64,000 nucleotides of DNA. Source: Phoebastria nigripes (taxonomy: Eukaryota; Chordata; Aves; Procellariiformes; Diomedeidae). The position numbers and the translations under genes were made by a program. Where the stretch lies: positions 834,994 to 898,993 of the forward strand of contig JAYKAV010000900.1 of NCBI GenBank assembly GCA_035582835.1, written 5' to 3'. The notes beneath the pieces were generated by a model. It did not search any database. It was not told the origin of the DNA and was given only the letters and a program-made list of their open reading frames with translations. Positions 23,211 through 34,533 of this stretch are shown here, piece by piece (within the stretch, counting starts at the first letter, position 1; every line of letters begins with the position of its first letter).

Positions 23211-25743
23211 TTAGTGATACTCTCCTGTTGATTATTACCCCCTTCACCATTTGTGACATAACAGTTGGTATTGCTGTGGAGAACAATATGACACTGAGAT
23301 CAGCAGGAATAGGACCTTAAAAATCACCAGATACCTTGGTTTTGTGCAATTCTTTGCATTAAAAGAGGAAAGTACAAAAATATACAAAAAGCATATCAGA
23401 AGATCTCCACAAGACAACTTTATGAAAAGCCAGCAACTTTCAAAGGGTATTTGTATGTTTATAATTGCATGGAGGGAGTGCGATTAGAAAAATAGTTTTC
23501 TTCTATCATTGAACTATAAAAAATAAGATCCTTAAAATAAATTATATATATAATTTTAAGCTACTATAGAAGTATGTTTGCAATCCAGAGACTACAAACC
23601 ATTTCAATGTCCAGTCCTGAGTTCCCCCAAGCCCTCCTCCCCATATACTTTTCAAAGAGACTTACAGCAGTATAGCTAACAACGTAAACAACAAACATTT
23701 TTAAGAATCCTTCAGAAGCAGTAACTAAGCACTTATGCTTTTCACTTGCTGGGGAAATACTCCTGGATGTCTTCAGCTCCCTTGGTATGCTTTACAATGT
23801 GAAAGCCTCTACATCTCTGCCTCTGACGCTGCACACAAGCAAGACAGACCTGGTACTCCTTCCACTTGCATATCAAAACATTTGGGCTCTAAACCCTGAG
23901 ATAGTAGTGGAAAAGACCCAGAGAATCCATTTTACATTTCATCTGTCCCTTCTCCCAATAATGAGAATGTTATCATTTCCAGCCATCTATAGACAGGTCT
24001 TAATGGTGTCAATAAAACAACTTGAATGTTTACAGCAAGCCACAAACCTAAAATGCAGGTCCTTGCTCTCCTACGCCAGAGGGCTGTGACAGCAGTTCCA
24101 TATAATGTATTCTTTTTTCTTGTCTGGCCCCTACTCTGTCCAACGATGGCTCCTTCTGCCCCCATCCATAACGCCACTGTCAGGCAACAGCTCTCAGCAC
24201 TTACCACACTTAGCAGTGCCTCTAAACCAAGAGTTCTGATAAAGTCATCGTATGAAAATGCAGGAAGCAAGACAAATTGCATCACAGTTTACCTTTTAAG
24301 AAGTAGTAAGATCGCTTACCATAGTTGGAAACCCTTTCCAAATTAGCCTTCTGTGGGAAAATTCCTTTGATTTGTATAGTTTTAGTCATACATGAATATG
24401 TTCCATTTAAAATACATTTCACAGAGCAAGAAAATTTCTGTTATTTTATCACCTAAATTACATAAAAATAATTATTGCACATAAAACAAATTAGTCTCTT
24501 TAGACTATTAAACTGTGAGGTCCAAAGCAATAACAAAGCAAAACCCCAGATGAAAACATCTCACTCATATCCAAAAACAATATCCTTTGTTCAAAGTTCT
24601 CAACAAAGTTAAGCATCAGCCCTCGAAAGGCATTTGCATATCGCTTACAGAACAGGTACAGAAGCAAGCTGTCATTTTGTCTAATGGATAGTTCCTATCC
24701 CATACAATAAATGTTACTGAAAATGTAGAAAAATTCTACAAGTAACAAAGACCAAAACGGCGTGCACTCTGTGTATACACTCTGTGTACATGAATTAAAC
24801 ATTCAACAATCAGAACAGAGAAGGCAAGACACTAATATTCTTTCATAGATTAAAAAATGTAACTTTTGTTTATTTTGTATTTATTATTTAAGCATTATGA
24901 ATTAATTAACAAAGTTATATTACATTGAACTGTGTGGTAGTTTTGAACTTCGTCTTTTCGCTTCCATGGACAGTGTCGATTTATTTAAGAGATTTGAAAC
25001 CTTTCTGTATTCATTATTTTGTTTGCCTTTCCTGGAACAACAAATCTTGAAACACCTTATCGCTGTATGATACAACATCTCCAGTACCCTGACACTGCAT
25101 CAGCCAGGAAGATTGATATTTTCAGGCATTTGTGGCTTCGCAGTCATTCTACTCCATAGTGCACCTGATCTCAGAGAGAACTATTAAAGTAAATTTCCTT
25201 TCCAGAGTTTCCCAGCCATGACAATCTCTAGAGATTTGGGAAAGAGCAATCCCAATATCTGAAATTAACTTTTTAAAAAAATTACCACCAACAAAACTCT
25301 GTTTCAATACATTTAAATAGAATGAGAGACTCACCAAATTTGCCTGTTTATTCTTCATTTGGGCAGCGAACTCTCTGCAGATGAACTGCTATGAATCCAG
25401 CTGCCTTTTCCTCATTCTGGGAGATGTAGGAGATGTGACAGGTTCAAGTCTATCAGCAGAGTGCAACACTGGTGCATTTCTACAGCAGGGAGGCGGAAGA
25501 AGCAGGGGTGGAGGGAGAAGAGTCAGCCCTCACAGCAGTTTAAGAGTTCTTGCATGTTGTTGTTGCCGCAGGTTCCCGTGACCGGCTTTAGCTGATCTCC
25601 TCTCCTCTGACATTGCTGCCTGTTGAGCTGGGGAACGCAAAGGCAGACTAATCACAGTACACCTCGAGCTGTCTCCTGCAGTAAGCCCTGGTGTTTCATC
25701 AACTGCGGAGACAATCGATATCTGGGGAGGAAAGAAGTTTTGC

Positions 25744-25756
25744 CACCTGTCACCTG
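25744..25756 (+). promoter_or_regulatory. Paired CACCTG E-boxes, 1-bp spacing
   Basis: Two CACCTG sites lie at 25744-25749 and 25751-25756. Paired CACCT-type sites are bound by two-handed zinc-finger factors such as ZEB1/ZEB2. About 200 bp of AT-rich sequence with several TAAT cores follows. The motifs are seen; enhancer function is a guess. Confidence 0.25.
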
Positions 25757-26101
25757 AGATAAAATGATCAATCTCCTAATTCTAGTACTAACGCTGGATT
25801 CAAAGCCGAGTGGTAATTATCCCAGCTGGTTCTTAAAACAATCTATGAATGACACTGATCGTGATTATTAAAACTGATGTGAAAGTCATTATGGCACACG
25901 AGTTCATTGGGTCTATTTATAGATTAATTTTCCTCTGTTTATGGAGTCATGTTGAATTCAGGAAGGGATAGGAGTTTTCCCTTGTGAGAAGAGCTTCCCC
26001 TTTTCCTAGTAGGCATCATTACTTGCTAGATGCATAAATTGGCAAACCTTTCACGCTAATGGCAAACTACAATAAAACAGTTGGTGGTTACTTAACAATT
26101 C

Positions 26102-26133
26102 CCTTTATTTATTTATGGCTGAATAAATAAAGG
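26102..26133. repeat. Inverted repeat with 12-bp perfect arms
   Basis: CCTTTATTTATT (26102-26113) and AATAAATAAAGG (26122-26133) flank an 8-base spacer. Confidence 0.85.
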
Positions 26134-29100
26134 CTGTAGTGAATCATCTTTGCCAGTGTCACATGGGGACTGAGAAGATGCTGTTTTCTAACATCTTGAG
26201 GGTCACGGGCTACCAGACAAAGCACCCCTACAGCCTGAGCTCTGCTTTCAAGCACTGCTTACTGCCCTCAAAAGCAACATGCTCATCAGATCGTTTCACT
26301 TCTTTGTAAGCAAGCGAAGAACTTTAAGAAATTTCAAGTCACTGTTAGCAGCAGCAGGACAAAATCATATTGTATTACTTGTTTGCCTCAGTGTGACTTT
26401 GGACAAGTCTCACAATATTGAACAACTTACTGGTGAAGTAAAAAATAATACTCTGAGCAGAAACAATAATAAGGATGAGAATTTTTTTACCATAAATGAT
26501 ATGTGACTTTATTTAATTTTAGTTATCAAATATGAAAAAGCTCAGTGACCCAGTAAACCCAGACCTGTGATTCTTTTCTCTGCCACTCTCTAAAACTTGA
26601 CAAAGTTCCTTAAATGCCTCCATTTTTATTTCAGCCTTCTAGATACTAGGAAGCTACAAGAACCTCAGGTACAGGTCTCATACATGGGCCTGACAGTGAC
26701 ATTCAGCCAGAAGCATTCCTGCCTCAGCTTCCTTAGCAATACCTTCTGTTAGGCAAGATATACCTCAGACTGTATATAAATACCTTTTAGCAAGACCTCT
26801 GTCTGTTCAGAACGCTCTGGCAAACACTGCTCTCATTTAAAATGGTCAACAAGGGCTGGCGAGGAGGAAAACAGCTCCATCAGTTAGCAGGGTCACCCGT
26901 TACATGACAAAGCCAAATTCAGTTCCTTTCTCTGCTCCAGAGGATCTAAAACTTCTCTCCCATCTCACAGCAGTCACCCTAACCGCTTCACTGCAACACA
27001 TGAGTCAAGATTCATGTGGGACTGAGAGAAACTGAGGACGGTACTGCAGTGCAGTAGGGAGCTCAGGTGTCCTGGAAGGGATACAGGTTCTGATCCCCAC
27101 ATGAAGGCTTGTTATATATGCTATAACATGCATTCATTGTCCAATGGCTACTTAATGACCAGAAAAGTTAGGAATCCCAGAAATGGGGAGCAGAATTCCC
27201 TCCTTGCAGGAGACAGCCTTGTCACCTGCTCCCAGCGTAACGCTTGTTCTTGCAAACTATCCCCTGGTCCCAGTAGACCTTGAACATTTCCTAAGGCTGT
27301 TCCCAGTGGGATGTAAGGCTCCTGACTCCTCTTGCCTGTCCCTGGGTTCCCGCAGGCGCCTACCACTGGTCTGCACCCCCCAGCAGGCAGCACCCATTCA
27401 TACACATGTGGATTTCCACATGTAGATCTCCACAGCAAAGAAAGGAGCTGAACCAGTGCTCTCTCATTTTAAGGAAATTCTAGACACTATTACATACAAT
27501 GAGACCCAAACACTACTTACACCTGTAAGTTAGTCTTTTATTTTTTGCCTTGAAAAAACAGGATACCAGGACCAGATCCATTCAAGACTTTCTTCTGGAG
27601 CATGTGTAGACACCTGTCTGCAGCCTTACGTGTAACATTTGGAAGCTGTAATGAAAATCCCTGTCCATACCAGTATTTTCTTACTGACTAGCTTTAGGCA
27701 GTGCTGTTTTGGGGTAGTTTGCTGTTCAGTGTGTAGAGGGCTTTGAACTGAGGTCTGAGGTGCACCATACATAGAGAGTTTGCATACAGAATTTTATTCC
27801 AGGTATGAAAAATAATTTATTCCAGGTACCAAATATCCAGACCCTTTCCGCATTTCAACTACATTTCCATCTTTTTTTTTTCATCAGATGTTTAAGAAAG
27901 TTGAATCCTTCATTTTTTGTCTATTTGCAGAGACTTTTACTTTTTTACAGTGAAAAGTAAAAATTTCTAAATCACATTATTATTGAACAAAAAAGAAAGA
28001 CAGACATTATCTTGGAGAGATACAAGGGTCTTTATCTTCCTCATCTCACTCATATTATTTGCTTCTAATGAAGGTTTTGACAGCTAAGATAACATGTGGA
28101 TAAAACAGCAGGTGTGAGTGAGACCTTTCTCCAGATTTGATCCTGGAGAGAAGAACAACTACAATCTAGTTTATTTTAAAACAAAAGATAGCAGGATTGG
28201 CAAGACAAACTAAATAATGAAGATTTTTCATTAAAATGTAAAGCTACAGTAAAGCTTCAAAGCTTATGATGTAAAAACGTACATTACCCCTACCACCTTA
28301 AATATATCTAAAATCAATGAATGCTAAGAATTTAATTGTCCTATCAAAAGGCACACTCTTTACAACTTAAAGCCTTCTAAGTTGTGGCAATGGAACAAGA
28401 TTAATTGTATTATTTATGTTGTTCTTCTCTTTCAGTTATGCAGCAATGTCTAGGTTTTAAACATTTTGTGAACATGTTACTATTTAAGAGTTTTCACTTG
28501 TATGTATGTATGTAGTGCAATGAAAAAAATTTAAAACATTTTAGGATTTTTAAAAGGTTGTTTTTACACTTAAATTTTTTAGTGGGCTGACTTTTAAATT
28601 GTTTATTTTAGAGTATAAAGCACAAAATAATAATGAGAATGGCCAAACTGTAGTGTAGCCACTGATATATAATGTGAAAGAGCAACATGGTAAACTCCAG
28701 AAACAAAGCATAGACTACCATTAGCTGTTCTCTGGATTTAAATTATAACAACATAATGCAATGAACAGTTATTGTTGTGTAGAACTAAAAATTATTTTTG
28801 CTTTTAATGAGGGTGGCTCTTTCCTTGCAAGCAGCAGGGTAACCCCACCAGAACTTCATAACCCTTGCTAAAATTTTTCACTGCTGCTGTCTTAAGAGTG
28901 ACATGCAGTGGCAATAACACAACAGAAGTAACATATGACAAGGAGATGGCATGTAACATATCTCCCTCCACTTTTTTTTTTTAATTACACTAAAATTCAT
29001 TAGCCTTTTCAAGCAGCCATAGACATGCACAGTATTTCACTGTGGACTTTGCTACTCTTCCCCAGCTTGCTGAGATGATCATTGACAGCTTGGGTGTATA

Positions 29101-29754
29101 GGAGTAAGTTACAAGCTTCTTTACACTACCATCTTTACAAACCTGTGCTGTTCTTGTGTTCTACAATATTGTTCTCTTAAAACTCTGCTTGGTATGTAAA
29201 TGTGCACACATGCATTCAAGTCTACTACAACATTTTCTTTTGAGACCTTCACCAGCTAAAAAACCTTAGAGCTACCACTGCAATGAGTGCAAAAAATTGA
29301 AATAATCTTATTAGATACTCAACTACCATCAGAAGCATTTGATTTACAATAAGCACATTAAGAAAGCTTTTTTCGAAAATCATATATTAGACTTGGATCT
29401 ACAAACACATGGGTTTGCTTAATCCTCATGTGCTCAAAGAATCATTCATCGTAATCACATAACTAAATATACGTGAGATTAGGCTGAGTGGCTGACTTGG
29501 AATAAAAAAACAACAATTCATAAACCTGAGTCTTCCTTGTCATAGCTTGTACAATTATTGCCAATGAAAAGTAGCTTTGAAAAGATTTGCTAGAATTTGA
29601 TTTTTGAATACTGAAAATTGAAGTGGAACATCTCACCTGAAGTAAGAGTTTGAAAGTAGAAGACACTAATTCTTTTTTAATTGTTTATTTATATATTTAT
29701 CTTGCTATTTGTTACCAGGTACCCAATGACTTTATTGATTCTCTAATTCAGAAC

Positions 29755-29770
29755 TTTTTTTTTTTTTTTT
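29755..29770. repeat. Poly-T run, 16 bases
   Basis: Homopolymer followed by GCAGG, which mimics a splice acceptor. Confidence 0.9.
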
Positions 29771-32700
29771 GCAGGAGCAAAACTGGCAATAAGGTCAAAT
29801 GGAAAGGATTAATACGTCCAGCCAACAACCTTTTATATAACATTGAATCCTTTTGCTGAAACAATAGATCTGAGAGACATCTGACACCAGTTGCTACAGT
29901 AATATAGTTTGAGAGAGTCCCGTGTTGATGTTGTGCATATGGGGTAGAAATGCAGAGAGGAAATGAGCCAGTTTGTTTTTCCATGCACAGCAGGGCCAGC
30001 CTGCACAACTGTAACAAATGAGCAAAAAATGTCACAGATTGGTAGCCAGTTGGAGGTGGGTGGAGGGGGAGGTGGTGGAGAAGAAACAGGTCAGATCTGC
30101 ACCGCAAAGTTGGGGGAAGGTGTAAGGAACGGCTATATATATTCTAATTATCTCGTCAGCTATCTGGTATCTTGGGAAGATACCAAGAAGGGAAGGGCAT
30201 TATAGAAATGCGTTTCAGCTCTCTAATTGGACCAACGCCTCTTGCTTGCTTCTCTCATTCCTCAAACCAGCTCTGGCAGCCACCTGACAACCTGGTTCAA
30301 AGTCTTTGCAGCCAAACTTCACTAACTTCAGAGTTTTTTTGCTTGAGACTTGAAGCCAGCGAGCAGACCAAGTTTTCTTGTTTAGTGTGAGCGGTTGTCT
30401 CCCTCCACTCCATTTCCCCCCTACTGGCCAAAAAATGGTGCCACTGTCATCTTTCTGATTGTGAAAGAAAGAGAATAAACTGTGCAGTGGCATTAAGGGT
30501 CTCTTACTGGACTGCTAAGAACTTCTGTTTGATGCAGTAGGTCCTTAAGTTTGTTTCGGTCAGAACGCAAACTTCTCATCTTTAACTTCTCCCACGCAAT
30601 GGCATTCATACAAGCTGTGACTACATAGACTCACGCTTTTGAAAGGCTCCCACTGAGGTGAAGCTCGGGAAAACAGGACAGATGGAAATTCAAGAAAAAC
30701 TGGTGTCCAAAATAATTATTTTTTTTTTAAGTTAGGCAAAGCTTGAGATATTAGTATCAGTCTTATAAGCTAGGAAGTGATAATGAAGTGAGGAAGAAAG
30801 GTGTTTTACTTGTACAGAGCTCTTGTTTAATGTGTGACTGATTGCAAAAGGAAAATTATTGGAAAGTGGAGGGGGTAAAGAGAGAAACTGAGACTCTGCA
30901 GCTTGGCAAAGAAACCCCTTGTAGGATTGGGGATTCTGGACTGCATAGGGAATTCTGACCCATGTCCAAGAGTGGTGGAGAAGCAAAATGTTTGTAGGGA
31001 TGTACGTAGTTTTGCCAAATATTTGATTTTGTTATCAGCTGCTAAGCTTGTTTACTGTTTATGTTTCAATCTAGTCACAGTCTATGCATCTTCATGTGCC
31101 TGAAGAATTAACTATAAATCAACAGCATTTGCAAGCTTTGGGCTTACAAAAGGAGTGCTAGATATAGGGAGTTCCTATGGGATCAAAACTGGCCCTATGG
31201 ACTTAACTCTTGGGGAATTCATTCCTCATTGGCTGTAGTTTATGCTACGAAGGATTAAGGCAGAAGCAGTGAAACTAGTGCTGGTTTGCCTTTATACGCT
31301 GTGCTGTGAACTTCAGAGGATCAGGAATGACTTCTCAAACAGTTAGGTCTTCCCAGGCAGAGGTTGGAGGGTTATTAACCTTGTCAGCCTTTCCCATTTA
31401 ACCTGCTGATGTCTGAGCCAAGAGGCACTGAAATCCCTCTGGCCCCAGCTCCAGGGACAGCCTAGAGCATGTTGAGCTGGGAGAGGTAGACTGTGGCCAT
31501 GACAGGCGCAGGGGAAGGATGCGGTGCCAGAAGATCATACACTGACAGCTGGGGCGATCACAGAAGTGGTTCCTGATTAAAATGGATGGACAAGAATCTG
31601 ATCTTAGATTTAGCTATCTCGGGCTGTGAGGTGTGTCAGAATTAAACCCCTGGACTGTGAAGAAGATGATGGTTGGTTATCCTGCTCTGGTTTCCAGCCA
31701 TGGCTGGGAGATCGCTGCTTTGTTTTACTGAGCTAGTCAGCTCTGAGTACTCAGCTGCCCGCTGGCTAGGACCATTTCCCTCTCTCTTTTCTTCTCCTGT
31801 ACCACACTTTTTAGCAATGCTTGGCTGCCTAAGTGATGTTAGTCTGGACTCTTCTGTCATGGGGCAACTTTCGTGTTCACCCATTAGAGAAGAGGCTGAC
31901 AAGAAGACCAAGTATCTGTGACCTTGCTTCGTCAGTTCAGCTGCACCGGTGTGAACTGTCATAAGAGGCAGCTCTGAAGCAGGCGGCAGTATTCAGAATG
32001 TAAAAGCAGAGAAGATCAAACAAGTAAAACAGCTTCGTGGATTACCTTTTATAAAACTTTTAAAGCAATTGTTTCTTTTTATCCCTAGTTTGACTCACTT
32101 GTTCCAGTTCCATCACAGTTTAACAAATGTGTCTTGAATGAGCTTCCTGCTACAAACTGCACAGCTAGACAAGTCACTGAGAAGATGGAAATCAATTGCG
32201 CAAATCAGTGTTCAAGGCTAAAGCTGTGACGTATAAGCAGCATTAGCTGCTTGCGCTGCTCTCATCTGTGAGTGCAACATCATTTTAGCAATACAAATAA
32301 TTGTAAATGAGAATTATTTTAAGCCAGTTTTACTGTCTGTTACTTAGTTCAGTGCTACTAAGCTCAATCTGTTTTCATCAGATAATGTCAATGATAAGTT
32401 AAGGAACACAAAGAACATGAAGAATTAATTGCCAACACTTCCCAGAGTCAGTTTTGTAAGGGTTACCAAGTGATAATGAAATGCAGATAAACACACCTTT
32501 TTATGCAAAATTAGGGACAGTCATTTCTTTGGTAAAGAAGCATTCAAGAGAGGGTCAGACACAGACTGCACTTATTCAGGCTACAAGGAAGCAGATCCAG
32601 AGATAGATCCAGGCTACCCTTAGTGAAGAAGCTGGGTAAATGAGTCTAGCTGTGTTTGGTGTCTCACAGACAGGCTGATTATAAAACTTATTTTTATTTC

Positions 32701-32843
32701 TGCACACTTAAGTAACTTTAGAATGATTTAAAGAAAAGATAGCCTTCTAGAGGAAGTTGTGGGCTTGATACATACAGAATAAACAAAACATGAGTGGAAT
32801 TATCTAAACAAAATTTTTTGACTGTTTAAGGCTTGTCCAGTAC

Positions 32844-33503
32844 CATGGAATCATGGAATCACAGAACAGTCCGGGTTGGAAGGGACCTCGAAAGATCATC
32901 TGGTCCAACCTTTTGTGGGAAAGAGAGCCTAGATGAGATTATCTAGCACCCTATCCCATCACATCTTGAAAACCTCCAGTGATGGGGACTCACTACATCT
33001 CTGGGTAGGTTGTTCCAGTGAGTGATTGTTCTCACTGTGAAAAATTTCTTTCTTATGTCAAGATGAAACCTCTCCCAGTGCAACTTGTAGCCGTTGCCCC
33101 TTGCCTTCTCCATATGGTTCCTTGTGAAAAGAGAGCCTCTATCCTCTTTGTATCCACCCTTTAAGTACTGGAATACTGTGATGTGGTCCCCCTGAACCTT
33201 CTCTTCTTCAGGGAGAAGAGACCTAACTCCTTCAGTCTTTCCTCAAAGGGCAGGTTCTCCAGCCCTTGGATCATCTTCACAGCCCTCCTTTGACCCTCTC
33301 CAGTCTGCCTGCATCTTTCTTGAACTGTGGGGCCCAGAACTGGACACAGTACTCCAGGTGCAGCCTGACAAGCACTGAGTAGAGGAGTGGGATGATCACA
33401 TCTCTATCTCTGCTAGTAATGCCCCTGTGGATGCAGCCCAGGATTCAATTTGCCTTGGTTGCTGCACCAGTGCACTGCTAACTCCTGTCAACCAACTCCT
33501 AGG
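32844..33503 (-). mobile_element. CR1 LINE 3' part, minus strand
   Basis: The element's 3' end is at the left. Two degenerate CATGGAATCA units (32844-32861) are the reverse complement of the CR1 terminal repeat, followed by the GGTTGGAAGGGACCT block of the 3' UTR. Rightward (5' in the element) come recognisable pieces of the ORF2 C-terminus: GTTGTTCCAGTG, GAAAAATTTCTTTCTTATG, CTTCTCTTCTTCAGGGAG and AGTACTCCAGGTGCAGCCTGAC. Many substitutions and small gaps break the frame, so this copy is older than those at 3131 and 43793, and the AGTACTCCAGGTG region marks a different CR1 subfamily. The 5' truncation is near 33500. Confidence 0.92.
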
Positions 33504-33787
33504 CACAAATAGGGTGAGATTTGAAGCCAGTAATGACCGTAGAATAACCCATCTATCCCAATGGCTCTGGTTAGATACAACAATACATAATCACACTTCC
33601 ACTTGCATAATGTGTGCACATTAATGATCAGTTATAATACAGGAAAAGGTAGTTTAGCATTCCAAATCCCACCAGTAAATAGTTCATCTAATTCCATATT
33701 TTGACTTTCCAGGGAAAAAAAGAGGCATCAGAAAAGGACCAATGAAATGTATTTGTCCTTGAAAGGAAGTTCTTTCTAGCAGAAAGA

Positions 33788-33801
33788 TTTTTTTTTTTTT
33801 T
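33788..33801. repeat. Poly-T run, 14 bases
   Basis: Pure homopolymer. Confidence 0.9.
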
Positions 33802-34518
33802 ACCCTCAAGTGAATAAAAATGTATGCTACTAAGTATTATGTGTAGGCAGGAAATGATCTTCCTGTCCATTGTGAACTTTCAAGTCTTTTAAAAGATTCT
33901 ATCCCAAATTCAGACAAGACTTTGGTTTCTGGTTGTTAATGGAATGGCTAAACCATTGCCCTGAATGTTTTGTCTAGATTTCAGCTTGTTTTATATAATT
34001 AGTTGATATTTTCAGGATGAAAAATTCTCAGTTCTTGCCAGTGGGATTGTGCTAGTTTCAGAACTCTTTTTCTAAGGATTCTTTCAATGCCAAGGAATTT
34101 CTTTACACCAACTTATTCAGAAATATTTTAGCTTTGACCGCTAATATTTCCCCACAAACTGTTGATAAACTTTCATACATCTCCAAATCACAGCCTGAAG
34201 AACACAAACTGTGAATTTTATTTGTAAGCATTCCAAGCATATAAGGGTATGAAATAAACATTGAAAATCAGATCAAGAAAACCTTTGAATATTCCACAGC
34301 ATTATTGATTCACTAGGACAATGTAGGAGGTCTGGATTGTTGTCACATTTTTAAGGGGTATCAGTAGTGCTAACCGATCTGATTTCTCTATCTGTAGATA
34401 AGGAAGTAGGTAGTGCAAGGAGATCTGTAATAACAATAAAATGATTTTGTTGACAGCTGTTTCTGTGGCACTTTGCTTCTTTTAAATTATTTTATTGGTT
34501 TAATTGTTTGGCTTAGCT

Positions 34519-34533
34519 AAAAAAAAAAAAAAA
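34519..34533. repeat. Poly-A run, 15 bases
   Basis: Pure homopolymer with no element body recognised upstream. Confidence 0.9.

Larger units (their letters stand above)
16948..32843. other. 15.9 kb without recognisable genes
   Basis: Unique, mostly AT-rich DNA. Open frames of 60-126 codons cluster where GC content rises (20700-21170, 21800-22870, 23780-24350, 27150-27440), often on both strands over the same bases. None shows a known domain or convincing splice boundaries. Local structure includes a tandem 10-mer with a hairpin (23171-23210), an E-box pair in AT-rich DNA (25744), a 12-bp-stem hairpin (26102), a 20-bp near-palindrome (27404-27423), a possible MIR core (26389), and a TATA-like site with a short hairpin (30134-30185). 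Confidence 0.6.

Noticed and set aside
24768..24793. CACTCTGTGTA repeated in near-tandem
   Set aside because: It is a minor slippage duplication with no further structure.
29755..29790. Poly-T tract plus GCAGG, resembling a 3' splice site on the plus strand
   Set aside because: It is a homopolymer run with no coding continuation or downstream donor that makes a sensible exon.
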